DNA of 64,000 nucleotides, taken from contig NZ_JALPVL010000006.1 of assembly GCF_023544465.1 (NCBI RefSeq), positions 62,001 through 126,000 on the forward strand, read 5' to 3'. Shown in pieces: positions 26,578 to 34,820 of this stretch. Both the position numbers and the translations under genes were made by a program. The notes under the pieces are model-generated. The model ran no database searches and was not told the origin of the DNA. It saw only the letters and a list, made by a program, of their open reading frames with translations. Every line of letters begins with the position of its first letter. Positions within the stretch are counted from its first letter, which is position 1. This DNA comes from Paractinoplanes maris (lineage in GTDB: Bacteria > Actinomycetota > Actinomycetes > Mycobacteriales > Micromonosporaceae).

Positions 26578-27255
26578 TCACGGAGTCACCGTCACACCGG
26601 TGTGTTTGCGGACCTGCTCGGACAACCCGCGGGCGTCGAGCGGCAGGGGATGCACGTACGAGCGTCCGGCGGAGTCGAGGAAGACGGTGACCGGCAGGTT
26701 GACGCGACCCAGCCCGTTCAGCAGCGCGCCCTTCTCGTCGAACAATGTCGGCATGCGCACGCCCTTGTCAGCGGCGAACTCGGCGCCCATTTCCCGTTTG
26801 TCGCCCGAGTCGACGCCGAGCACGGTCAGGCGCCCCTCGGCCTTGGTGGCCAGGCTCTGCATGACCGGCAGCTCGGTGCGACACGGCCCGCACCACGAGG
26901 CCCAGATGTTGATCACCGCGGGCCCGCGGAGCTCGCGCAGGGCGACCTTGTCGTCGCCGGTGAAGCAGGGCAGCTCGACGTCGGGCAGATCAGTGGCGCC
27001 CGCCGTCGCCGAGACTGGCGCGGCCGACGGCGGCGGCGCGGTCACCGCCGAACACTCCCCGAAGGGCGACGCGACCGCCGGCTCGTCGTCACCGCAGGCG
27101 GCGGTCGTCACCGCGAGCAGCACTACCAACGGCCCGATGAACAACCGCGCCGGCGATGGACCCGAGCGGGCTTGAAACGAAGACGCCGGGCTAGCGGTCA
27201 AGCGCCGCAGCACTGAGCGGACCCAGCGAGGACCGACCGGGGACATCGGAAGCAT
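26578..27255 (-). CDS. TlpA/ResA-like thioredoxin-fold protein, membrane or lipid anchored
   Basis: 225 residues from ATG 27255. A basic N-terminus leads to a hydrophobic segment ending VTTAAC, a weak lipobox with Cys54. The thioredoxin domain has WASWCGPC with Cys122 and Cys125, and a cis-Pro region NLPVTVFLD. Extracytoplasmic proteins of this type reduce disulfides, for example in cytochrome c maturation. Matches the position of Rv3673c. It starts 44 bp after the nth stop. Confidence 0.88.
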   Translation of the reverse strand: MLPMSPVGPRWVRSVLRRLTASPASSFQARSGPSPARLFIGPLVVLLAVTTAACGDDEPAVASPFGECSAVTAPPPSAAPVSATAGATDLPDVELPCFTGDDKVALRELRGPAVINIWASWCGPCRTELPVMQSLATKAEGRLTVLGVDSGDKREMGAEFAADKGVRMPTLFDEKGALLNGLGRVNLPVTVFLDSAGRSYVHPLPLDARGLSEQVRKHTGVTVTP

Positions 27256-27299
27256 GGTGAGTCGCCGCGGCAGTGGGACGGCCGGGAACTGCGGGAGCC

Positions 27300-28103
27300 T
27301 CACGGAGCCTCCGGCGCGGCCACGGCGGCCGCCGGCACCAGCGCCGGGTCGACCCCGGCGGCGACCGCCAGCTCGCGGGCGCGCGGACCCTTCAGCAGCT
27401 TGGCCGCGGCCGCCGCCTCGGTCGGGCCGGTGCCGTAGGACGGGCACATCGGGGCCAGCGTGCAAGCTCCGCAGGCCGGCTTGCGCGCGTGGCACACCCG
27501 CCGGCCGTGGAAGATCACCCGGTGCGACAGCATCGTCCAGTCGCGTTTCTCGATCAGATCGGCGACCAGAAACTCGATTTTGACCGGGTCGTCCTCGGCC
27601 ACCCAGCCGAAGCGGTTGGTCAGCCGTCGGAAGTGGGTGTCGACGGTGATGCCGGGGACGCCGAAGGCGTTGCCGAGAATGACGTTGGCCGTCTTGCGGC
27701 CGATGCCGGGCAGCGCGACCAGCTCGTCGAGTGTGGCCGGCAGGACGCCGTCGTGCCGCTCGAGCAGCGCCTGACCGAGCTTGATCAGGGAGTCGGTCTT
27801 GGCCCGGAAGAAGCCGGTCGGCTTGAGCAGGGTCTCGAGCGAGGCCCGGTCGGCGGCGGCGTAGTCAGCCGCCGACTGATAGCGCTTGAACAGCTCGGGC
27901 GTGACCGTGTTGACCCGGACATCGGTGGTCTGGGCCGACAGGATGGTGGCGACGGCGAGCTCGAGCGGGGTGGTGAAGTCGAGCTCGGCGTGCGCGTCGG
28001 GATGTGTGTCGGCCAGGAGCCGGGCCATCTTACGAGCTCGTCGCTTGCGCCCGATGGGCGTCTCCGCCGCGAACCGCTTCGCCGACCGCACCACCAGAGT
28101 CAC
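27300..28103 (-). CDS. nth: Endonuclease III (base excision repair)
   Basis: DNA glycosylase/AP lyase for oxidised pyrimidines. 267 residues from GTG 28103. The helix-hairpin-helix LPGIGRKTANVI contains catalytic Lys137, Asp155 follows in VDTHFRR, and the 4Fe-4S loop has Cys204, 211, 214 and 220 (C-x6-C-x2-C-x5-C). The C-terminal ~40 residues are an Ala-rich extension. First gene of the nth-TlpA-Nudix-marP unit; a TACTCT box six bases before the start suggests a leaderless transcript. Confidence 0.96.
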   Translation of the reverse strand: MTLVVRSAKRFAAETPIGRKRRARKMARLLADTHPDAHAELDFTTPLELAVATILSAQTTDVRVNTVTPELFKRYQSAADYAAADRASLETLLKPTGFFRAKTDSLIKLGQALLERHDGVLPATLDELVALPGIGRKTANVILGNAFGVPGITVDTHFRRLTNRFGWVAEDDPVKIEFLVADLIEKRDWTMLSHRVIFHGRRVCHARKPACGACTLAPMCPSYGTGPTEAAAAAKLLKGPRARELAVAAGVDPALVPAAAVAAPEAP

Positions 28104-28115
28104 CGCTAAAGAGTA
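28104..28115 (-). promoter_or_regulatory. -10 box of a probable leaderless nth promoter
   Basis: On the minus strand TACTCT (28115-28110) is followed by 6 nt and then the GTG start. The TANNNT box at this distance is the usual signature of leaderless transcripts in actinobacteria. No clear -35 was identified. Confidence 0.55.
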
Positions 28116-28151
28116 CGTCGCCCCGGCGACAAGAAGACCGGCAGGAACTCG

Positions 28152-29357
28152 TCAGGCGGACGGTTTGATCGAGCCGTCGGCGCCGAACGAGGGACCCGTG
28201 CCGGGGAAGTCGGCCTCGCTCAGCTGAGCGACCAGCTTGCGCCCCCGCTCGGCCGACGAGTCGCGGGTCGGCAGTCCGGTGGAGCCCAGATAGGTCGAGA
28301 GCAACTTCCCACCCGCGTACGACCCGTCCTTGCCCAGCGTGACGTGCAGGATCCCGCCGTACTTGAGCACGCCGGTCCGCGACAGCGTGCGCCCGCCCCC
28401 GGCGAAGTTTCCCAGGCTGTACGCGATCAGCTTGCCTTTGTAGAACTCCATGCCCCGCAGCACGTGCGGCCCGTGCCCGATCACCAGGTCGGCACCCGCG
28501 TCGATCACGGCGTGGCTGAACTTGATCGGGTCGCCCCGGTTCTCGCCGAAGAACGTCTCGGTGCCCGGCTTGACGTGTTGCTCGTCGGCGCCCTCGGCCC
28601 CCATGTGCACCTGCACCACGACCAGGTCGGCCTGCCCTTGGGCGGTCTCGATCACCGACCGGGCCTGGTCGAGGTCGATCAGGCTGTTGGCCCCCGCGTA
28701 CGAGGAGAACCCGACCACCGCGACCTTGACCCCCTTGACCTCGACGACGGTGATCTCGTCGGTGTTACCGGTGGCCTTGACGCCGACCTTGTCGAGCGCC
28801 GCACGGGTGTTGCGCGCGCCCTGCGGACCGAAGTCCTTCGAGTGGTTGTTGGCCGTGTTGACCAGGTCGAAGCCGCCGGCCTTGAGGTGCTGGGCGTAGG
28901 ACGGCGGGGACCGGAACGCGAAGCAGTTGGTCGCGGCCGCCCCGCACTTGGAGGTGCCGGTGTCGGCCGTGAGCGGTTGCTCCAGGTTGCCCATCACGAG
29001 GTCGGAGGCCAGCCCCGCCTTGACCGAGTCGAAGAATCCCTCGCCGTCGGCCGGCGGCATCCGGCTCGGTGCGTTGCTCATCATGATGTCGCCGGTTGCC
29101 GAGAGTGTGATGGTCCCCTCAGTGGCCGCCTCGGTGGTCGCCGACTCCTCGACCGGGGCCGCCGCCGATCTGGACGGGCGCGAGCCCGGCGACGAGGTGG
29201 CCGGCTCGGCCCAGGTGGCCGCCGAGTTACCGGAGTCGCGGTTCGCGAAAGCGACACTTCCGACACCGACCGCCGCCAATACCGCAAGGACAATAGCGAC
29301 AGTAAGGACAGGGCGCCCGAAAAGGCCCGGCCGCTTGTGCGAGGGGTGGGAATTCAT
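28152..29357 (-). CDS. CapA/PgsA-like metallophosphatase-fold protein, membrane anchored
   Basis: 401 residues from ATG 29357. After a basic start comes one hydrophobic segment (residues ~17-38), a Ser/Ala-rich linker and a CapA domain: LSATGDIMMSN, MGNLEQPL, FDLVNTANNHSKDFG, VVQVHMGAE and VIGHGPHVLRGMEFYKGKLIAYSLGNF (outline). These are the metal-binding motifs of the family, named for poly-gamma-glutamate capsule synthesis though most members have unknown substrates. A TATCGT box 8 nt before ATG hints at a leaderless transcript. It occupies the place of Rv3675 between nth and crp. Confidence 0.87.
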   Translation of the reverse strand: MNSHPSHKRPGLFGRPVLTVAIVLAVLAAVGVGSVAFANRDSGNSAATWAEPATSSPGSRPSRSAAAPVEESATTEAATEGTITLSATGDIMMSNAPSRMPPADGEGFFDSVKAGLASDLVMGNLEQPLTADTGTSKCGAAATNCFAFRSPPSYAQHLKAGGFDLVNTANNHSKDFGPQGARNTRAALDKVGVKATGNTDEITVVEVKGVKVAVVGFSSYAGANSLIDLDQARSVIETAQGQADLVVVQVHMGAEGADEQHVKPGTETFFGENRGDPIKFSHAVIDAGADLVIGHGPHVLRGMEFYKGKLIAYSLGNFAGGGRTLSRTGVLKYGGILHVTLGKDGSYAGGKLLSTYLGSTGLPTRDSSAERGRKLVAQLSEADFPGTGPSFGADGSIKPSA

Positions 29358-29562
29358 CGACGGCGACGATACCTTCAGGTGGCTACGCGGAAGAACCGTC
29401 GAAAGGCTGGTCGTCGCTCACACCGGGCGACGAAAAATACTGCCCGTCACGGTCGGGCCGGTTACCCTGCGGTATCTGGATCAAGGGGTGCCCGCCCGAT
29501 TCTTGCCCGCGTGCGCCTAGACTGATCGAGCGCAGGCGTTGCGCGTGTTCGGAGGTGCGGCG

Positions 29563-30240
29563 ATGGATGAGGTACTGGCGCGCAGCGGGATCTTCCAGGG
29601 CGTGGACCCGGAGGCCGCCGAGGCGCTCGCCAAGGAGATGGACACGGTCGAGGTCCGTAAGGGCGACGTCCTGTTCAACGAGGGCGAGGCCGGTGACAGC
29701 CTGTACATCGTGCTGTCCGGCAAGATCAAGCTGGGCCGGCGCGCTGCCGACGGCCGGCAGAATCTCGTCTCGATCATGGGCCCGTCCGACATGGTCGGCG
29801 AGCTCTCGCTCTTCGACCCCGGTCCGCGCACGGCCACCGCGACCGCGGTGACCGACGCCCGGCTGGCCCGGCTCAAGAAGACGTCGCTGCGTCCGTGGCT
29901 CAACAACCGCCCCGAGATCGCCGAGCAGCTCCTGCGGGTGCTCGCCCGCCGGCTGCGGCGCACCAACGACGCGCTGGCCGACCTGATCTTCACGGACGTG
30001 CCCGGCCGGGTGGCGAAAAACCTCCTGCAGATGGCCGGCCGGTTCGGCACCCGCGACGGCGGCGTGCTGCGGGTCACCCACGATCTCACCCAGGAGGAGC
30101 TGGCTCAGCTCGTCGGGGCGTCCCGCGAGACGGTGAACAAGGCGCTGGCCGACTTCGCCTCCCGCGCGTGGCTGCGCCTCGACGGCAAGAGCGTGATCAT
30201 CCTCGACCCTGAGCGTCTCGCCCGGCGCGCCCGCGTCTGA
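29563..30240 (+). CDS. crp: Crp/Fnr-family transcription regulator, cAMP-receptor type
   Basis: 225 residues from ATG 29563, 7 nt after GGAGG (29551-29555). The cyclic-nucleotide domain has GELSLFDPGPRTATATA, with the Glu, Arg and Thr that contact cAMP. The DNA-binding domain shows LTQEELAQLVGASRETVNKALADF. The sequence closely resembles what I recall of M. tuberculosis Crp (Rv3676), including LRRTNDALADLIFTDVPGRV. A global regulator of carbon and stress genes in that species. A class III cyclase gene lies 4.6 kb downstream. Followed by a hairpin terminator. Confidence 0.95.
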   Translation: MDEVLARSGIFQGVDPEAAEALAKEMDTVEVRKGDVLFNEGEAGDSLYIVLSGKIKLGRRAADGRQNLVSIMGPSDMVGELSLFDPGPRTATATAVTDARLARLKKTSLRPWLNNRPEIAEQLLRVLARRLRRTNDALADLIFTDVPGRVAKNLLQMAGRFGTRDGGVLRVTHDLTQEELAQLVGASRETVNKALADFASRAWLRLDGKSVIILDPERLARRARV

Positions 30241-30257
30241 CCTGAGCTGATCTTTGA

Positions 30258-30285
30258 GGGGCCGTCCCGTCGGGGCGGCCCCTTA
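30258..30285 (+). terminator. Hairpin terminator after crp
   Basis: A 10-bp stem (30258-30267 with 30273-30282, GGGGCCGTCC, one G-T pair) with a 5-nt loop is followed by TTAAA. From here to 30536 no gene or clear promoter was recognised. Confidence 0.75.
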
Positions 30286-30536
30286 AAGGCGTACTTATCC
30301 CCTCCATAGGCGACAAACCAGCCGCATTCGCATCCGTGTCGCACCCGCTCGACCACTCGTTACGGAGGTGGTCGAGAGGCACCGGCGGATACGAGAGGGC
30401 GCGGCTTTGAACATGGTGGGGGTCGTACAGCGCATCGGGGTTTCGTCGTGACCGACGGCACCGAGCGGCACTCACCCGCGGCGAACCATGGCGTCGCCCG
30501 CACGGGCCGGGAGGGCACGGCCCACGGAGCACAGTC

Positions 30537-31868
30537 GTGACCGTGCTCGACACCACCATCGACTCGCGTACCCCGGGTTACCACGAGGGCCGCAACACCT
30601 CCCTCGACCGGCTGGAACGGCTCGAGGCGGCGATCGAGGAGGCTCGCGCCGGTGGCGGCGAGCGGGCGGTCACCCGCCACCACGCCCGCGGCAAGCTGCT
30701 GCCCCGGGAGCGCATCGAGATGCTGCTCGACCAGGACGCCCCGTTCCTGGAGCTGTCCGCGGTCTGCGGCTGGGGCACCGAGTTCGCGGTCGGCGCGGGC
30801 GTGGTCACCGGCATCGGCGTGGTCGAGGCGGCCGAGTGCATGATCATCGCGACCGACCCGACCGTCGAGGGCACCGCGGTCAACCCGTACGCGGTGGAGA
30901 AGATCCGCCGGGCCGTCCGGATCGCCGTGGCCAACCGCCTGCCGCTGGTCAACCTGGTCGAGTCGTCGACCGAGGTGGCCGGCGCGGGCTCACCGCCGGG
31001 CGGGGGCATCGCCCGCGACCTCAGCCGCCTGCCCGCCGCCCGGGTGCCCGCGGTCGGCGTGGTCTTCGGACCCACCAACGGCGACGCCGCCTATCTGCCC
31101 GCGCTGTCGGACTACACGATCATGGTGCGCGGACACGCGAAGGTGCTGCCCCGCGGCGGCTCCACCGGCGCCGAGGTCCGGGCCGCGGCGGCGCCGGCCG
31201 ACCAGCTGGCCGAGGACGAGCGCGACGCCCTGCGGCTGGCCCGCCAATCCGTACGGCGGTTGAACTGGCGCAAGTGCGGCCCGCCGCCCCGCTGTTTTCC
31301 GCCGTCCCCACCCAAATACGACCCTGAGGACCTGCTCGCCCTGGCCGGCAGCGGCCGGCCCACCCTGGTCGACCCGCGGGAGCTGCTGGCCCGCATCCTC
31401 GACGGCAGCGATTTCGACGAGTTCAAACCGGCCGTCGGCGCCTCCGTGCTGGCCGGCTGGGGAGAACTGCACGGATATCCGGTCGGGGTCCTGGCCGCGT
31501 CGGGCGGTCCGCCGACCACGGCCGACACTCAGAAGGCGGTGCACTTCATCCAACTCGCCAACGCCACCGACACCTCGCTGCTGCTGATCCAGCCCGGCGA
31601 GTCCGGCACCCTGGGCTCGGGCGCGATCGACGCCCTGGCCCACTCCACCGTGCCGCTGCTCGCCCTCAACACCGGGCGCACCGGCGACCCCCGCTTCGCC
31701 TTCCGCTGGCCGGCCGACGGCCCCCTGGCCAACGGCGACGACGACGGCGTCATCGACCCCCGGGACACGCGCACTGTGCTCGGCCTGTGCCTCTCGGCCG
31801 TGCACAGCGCGGCTGTCGAAGGCGCCGGGCACGTCGGCGTGTTCCGTTCCGGAAAGGTGGACCAGTGA
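30537..31868 (+). CDS. Divergent acyl-CoA carboxylase carboxyltransferase subunit
   Basis: 443 residues from GTG 30537. N-terminal HHARGKLLPRERIEMLLD is typical of biotin-dependent carboxyltransferases, and the two crotonase-like halves are present (VAECMIIATDPTVEGTAVNP-like region and GELHGYPVGVLA). Canonical subunits are about 510-540 residues; here the first-half oxyanion region reads ESSTEVAGAGSPPGGG instead of the usual ESGGA context, and the second half is shortened. The stop overlaps the biotin carboxylase start as GTGA. The pair may be a specialised or partly inactive carboxylase; substrate unknown. Confidence 0.75.
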   Translation: MTVLDTTIDSRTPGYHEGRNTSLDRLERLEAAIEEARAGGGERAVTRHHARGKLLPRERIEMLLDQDAPFLELSAVCGWGTEFAVGAGVVTGIGVVEAAECMIIATDPTVEGTAVNPYAVEKIRRAVRIAVANRLPLVNLVESSTEVAGAGSPPGGGIARDLSRLPAARVPAVGVVFGPTNGDAAYLPALSDYTIMVRGHAKVLPRGGSTGAEVRAAAAPADQLAEDERDALRLARQSVRRLNWRKCGPPPRCFPPSPPKYDPEDLLALAGSGRPTLVDPRELLARILDGSDFDEFKPAVGASVLAGWGELHGYPVGVLAASGGPPTTADTQKAVHFIQLANATDTSLLLIQPGESGTLGSGAIDALAHSTVPLLALNTGRTGDPRFAFRWPADGPLANGDDDGVIDPRDTRTVLGLCLSAVHSAAVEGAGHVGVFRSGKVDQ

Positions 31869-33871
31869 TCCGACGGCTTCTGGTGGCCGACCGCGGCGAG
31901 ACCGCCCGCCGGGTGTTCGCCACCTGCCGGCTGATCGGCATCGAGACGGTCGCCGTCTATGCCGACGCGGATTCCGACGCTCCCCACGTCGGCGAGGCGG
32001 ACTACGCCGTACGCCTGGACGGCGGCACACCCCGCTCGTCCTACCTGCGCGGCGACCTGATCATCACGGCCGCCCAGCGCACCGGGGCCAATGCGATCCA
32101 CCCCGGCATCGGCGAGCTGGCCGAGGACGCCGACTTCGCCGCGGCGGTGGCCGACGCCGGGATGATCTGGGTCGGCGCCCCGGCCAAGACGCTCGGCGTG
32201 CTGCGTAGCAAGCGGGAGACCAAGGTGCTGGTGGCCGAGGCCCGGGTGCCGGTGCTGCCCAGCTTCGGTGACCCGTCCGAGGTGACCGGTTTCCCCGTGC
32301 TGATCAAGCCGGACACCGGGCTCGGCGGCGTCGGTCTGCGGGTCGTGCGCGACGCCGGGACGCTGTCCGAGGCGCTCGCCTCGACCCGGCGCGAGGTCGG
32401 CGGCGAGGTCTACTGCGAGCCCTACGTCGAGGACGTACGGCACATCGAGATCCCGATCCTGGCCGACGAGCACGGCGCCGTGATCCCGTTCGGCGAGCGC
32501 GAGTGCTCGATCCAGCGGCGCTACCAGAAGATCGTCGAGGAGACCCCGTCGCCGGCCGTCGACCCGGGGCTGCGCGAGGAGCTCTGCCGGGCGGCCATCG
32601 TCACGGTCCGGGCGCTGGGCTACGTGGGCGCGGGGGCGGTCGAGTTCCTGCTCGACCCGAGCGGCGACTTCTGGTTCCTCGAGCTCACCCCGACGCTGCA
32701 GGCCGAGCACGCGGTCACCGAGTGCGTGTCGGGCTACGACCTCGTACGCCTGCAGTTGCTCGTCGCCGAGGGCGGCAGCCTGCCCATGCCGGGCCCGCCG
32801 CCGATCCGCGGCCACGCGATCGAGGTGCGCCTGTGCGCCGAGGATCCCGCGTACGCCTGGCTGCCCGCCACCGGCACCGTGCACCGTTTCGCCGTGCCCG
32901 ACGTGGCCGGCCGTTTCCGCCCGCTGCCCGCCCCCGGCCTGCGGCTCGACTCCGGGGTCGAGAACGGCTCGGTGATCGGCGTGCACCAGGACTCCACCCT
33001 GGCCAAGCTGGTCGCCTGGGCGCCCACCCGGCAGGAGGCGGCCCGCATGCTCGCCTCCGCGCTGACCCGCACCCAGCTGCACGGCGTCGCCACCAACCGG
33101 GACCTGCTCGTGCGGGCGCTGCGGCACCACGCCTTCCGCACCGGCGATGTGGACACCGGTTTCCTCGACCGGCGGCCCGAGGTGTTCGCCCCGCTGCTGT
33201 CGGCGGTCGACGCCGTCCGCCTCTCGTGCCTGGCCGCCGCCCTGGCCGGAGCGGCCGCCCGGCGGGCCGCCGCGGCTGTCCTCGGGTCGCTGCCGTCCGG
33301 CTGGCGCAACGTGCCGTCGGGCTCGCAGACGGCGGTCTACGACGGGCCGGCCGGCCCGGTCGAGGTCGGCTATCGGATGAACCGGCACGGCGAGCTGGCC
33401 GGCTGGTGGGTGCGCACGGTCGACCCCGAGGAGCTCGACCTGGCCGGGCTGGGCCAGGCGCCGGTGTCGGCCGACTACCCCGAGACGGTGGTCGTGCACG
33501 CCGGTGACGAGCGGGTGGTGCTCGACGTGAACGGGATCCGGCTGACCTTCAACGTGCACCGGGTCGGCGAGGTCTCGTATGTGGACAGTCCCGAGGGGTC
33601 GGTGGCACTGCGCGCGCTGTCCCGGTTCCCGCTGCCCGCCCCCGACGCGGTCGAGGGCTCGCTGATGGCGCCGCTGCCCGGGGCGGTCCGGCGGGTGCTC
33701 GTCGTGCCCGGTCAGCGGGTCCGCGCGGGCGAGCTGCTGCTGACCCTGGAGGCGATGAAGCTGGAGCACCCGGTGCACGCGCCCAGTGCCGGCGTGGTCG
33801 CCTCGCTGCCGGTGCAGCCGGGAGCCGAGGTGGACACCGGCGAGCTGTTAGCGGTTCTCGCTCCCGAGTAG
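31865..33871 (+). CDS. Biotin carboxylase/BCCP fusion with altered catalytic motifs
   Basis: 668 residues from GTG 31865. The order is biotin carboxylase N-domain, ATP-grasp, C-domain and a C-terminal biotinyl domain with AMKLEH (Lys632). Several hallmark residues differ: VANRGE is VADRGE, HPGYGFLSE is HPGIGELAE, the Gly-rich ATP loop is DTGLGGVG, and the MNxRxQVEH motif is LTPTLQAEH (residues 274-282), so the positions equal to E. coli AccC Asn290 and Arg292 are Thr. QKIVEETP is kept. Normal biotin carboxylation is doubtful. Convergent with the kinase gene, overlapping it by 24 nt. Confidence 0.8.
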   Translation: MIRRLLVADRGETARRVFATCRLIGIETVAVYADADSDAPHVGEADYAVRLDGGTPRSSYLRGDLIITAAQRTGANAIHPGIGELAEDADFAAAVADAGMIWVGAPAKTLGVLRSKRETKVLVAEARVPVLPSFGDPSEVTGFPVLIKPDTGLGGVGLRVVRDAGTLSEALASTRREVGGEVYCEPYVEDVRHIEIPILADEHGAVIPFGERECSIQRRYQKIVEETPSPAVDPGLREELCRAAIVTVRALGYVGAGAVEFLLDPSGDFWFLELTPTLQAEHAVTECVSGYDLVRLQLLVAEGGSLPMPGPPPIRGHAIEVRLCAEDPAYAWLPATGTVHRFAVPDVAGRFRPLPAPGLRLDSGVENGSVIGVHQDSTLAKLVAWAPTRQEAARMLASALTRTQLHGVATNRDLLVRALRHHAFRTGDVDTGFLDRRPEVFAPLLSAVDAVRLSCLAAALAGAAARRAAAAVLGSLPSGWRNVPSGSQTAVYDGPAGPVEVGYRMNRHGELAGWWVRTVDPEELDLAGLGQAPVSADYPETVVVHAGDERVVLDVNGIRLTFNVHRVGEVSYVDSPEGSVALRALSRFPLPAPDAVEGSLMAPLPGAVRRVLVVPGQRVRAGELLLTLEAMKLEHPVHAPSAGVVASLPVQPGAEVDTGELLAVLAPE

Positions 33872-34789
33872 GCCGAACCACTTCTTTTTCGGCGGGCGCG
33901 GGTTGCGCACGGTCGGGGTGTCGTCGCTCGGGCCGAGGCGCGGCGGCGGCACGTAGTGCGGCGGGTTGAGCTGGACCGCGGTGAGCATCTCGCGCAGCTG
34001 CTGGGCGGTCGGCCGGTCCGCCGGGTCGTTGGCCATGCCGTACCGCAGCACCTGGGTCAGCCCGGCCGGCACCCCCGGCAGGTCGGGGATCGGCTGGTGG
34101 AACAGGTCCATCAGGGTCAGCAGGCTGGGGCTGCGGTCGCCGTCCCAGCGCGGCGGGCGGCCCCGCATGACCGCGTAGAGCGTGGCGCAGAGCGCGTAGA
34201 CGTCGACCGCCCCGCTCGGCTCGTCGTGCCGGAACATCTCGGGCGGGGCGTAGGCCGGGGTCAACACCTCGAAGGTCACCGAGGAGTCGCGCATCTCGCC
34301 CAGCACGGCCAGTCCGAAATCGGCCAGCACGGCCGTGTTGAACTGCGAATACAGGATGTTGGCGGGCTTCACGTCGCGGTGCAGCACCCCGTTGGCGTGC
34401 GAGTGCACCAGCGCGTCGGCGATCTTGACCCCGAGGTCGCGGGTCTCGGCCGCGCCGAGCGGTGAGCGCCGCATGCGGTCGAGATACGACCCGTCGCAGA
34501 GCTCCATGATCAGGTAGGGGTGCTGGTCGACTGTCACGCCCACGTCGAAGAGGTCGACCACGTGCGGGTGCGACGACATGCGCCCCGCGGCCCGCGCCTC
34601 CCGCAGGAAGCGGGCCTGGTCACGGTCACTCTCCAGGCGACGGTTCTCCACCTTGATGGCGACCTCGCGGCCCACCGAGTCCTGCATCGCGCGATAGACG
34701 GTGGCGTACCCGCCCCGCGCCATGATGGATAAACCGGACATGCCAGGCACGTACGGAGCGGGCAGTGCTCCGCGCGGTGTCTCGGTCAT
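33848..34789 (-). CDS. Serine/threonine protein kinase, soluble
   Basis: 313 residues from ATG 34789. Kinase motifs are VAIKV (ATP Lys), HRDVKPANIL (catalytic loop), DFGLAVLGEM (metal Asp) and APPEMF. The Gly loop is reduced (MARGGYATVY). No transmembrane segment or sensor domain follows; the tail is Pro-rich and basic. Phosphorylation targets are unknown. It lies 31 bp downstream of the large cyclase-ATPase gene on the same strand, so both are likely cotranscribed. Confidence 0.9.
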   Translation of the reverse strand: MTETPRGALPAPYVPGMSGLSIMARGGYATVYRAMQDSVGREVAIKVENRRLESDRDQARFLREARAAGRMSSHPHVVDLFDVGVTVDQHPYLIMELCDGSYLDRMRRSPLGAAETRDLGVKIADALVHSHANGVLHRDVKPANILYSQFNTAVLADFGLAVLGEMRDSSVTFEVLTPAYAPPEMFRHDEPSGAVDVYALCATLYAVMRGRPPRWDGDRSPSLLTLMDLFHQPIPDLPGVPAGLTQVLRYGMANDPADRPTAQQLREMLTAVQLNPPHYVPPPRLGPSDDTPTVRNPRPPKKKWFGLLGSENR

Positions 34790-34820
34790 GAAGATGAAAA
34801 TACGCCAGCGGCCCGGGCGA

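Noticed and set aside
24587..28103. nth-TlpA-Nudix-marP block as a new system
   Set aside because: The same gene order is established in mycobacteria, so it is conserved backbone rather than novelty.
31529..33778. A 749-codon open frame antisense to the carboxylase genes
   Set aside because: It is a shadow created by GC-rich codon use; composition is Arg/Gly/His-rich low complexity and no family pattern is seen. The plus-strand genes have clear domains.
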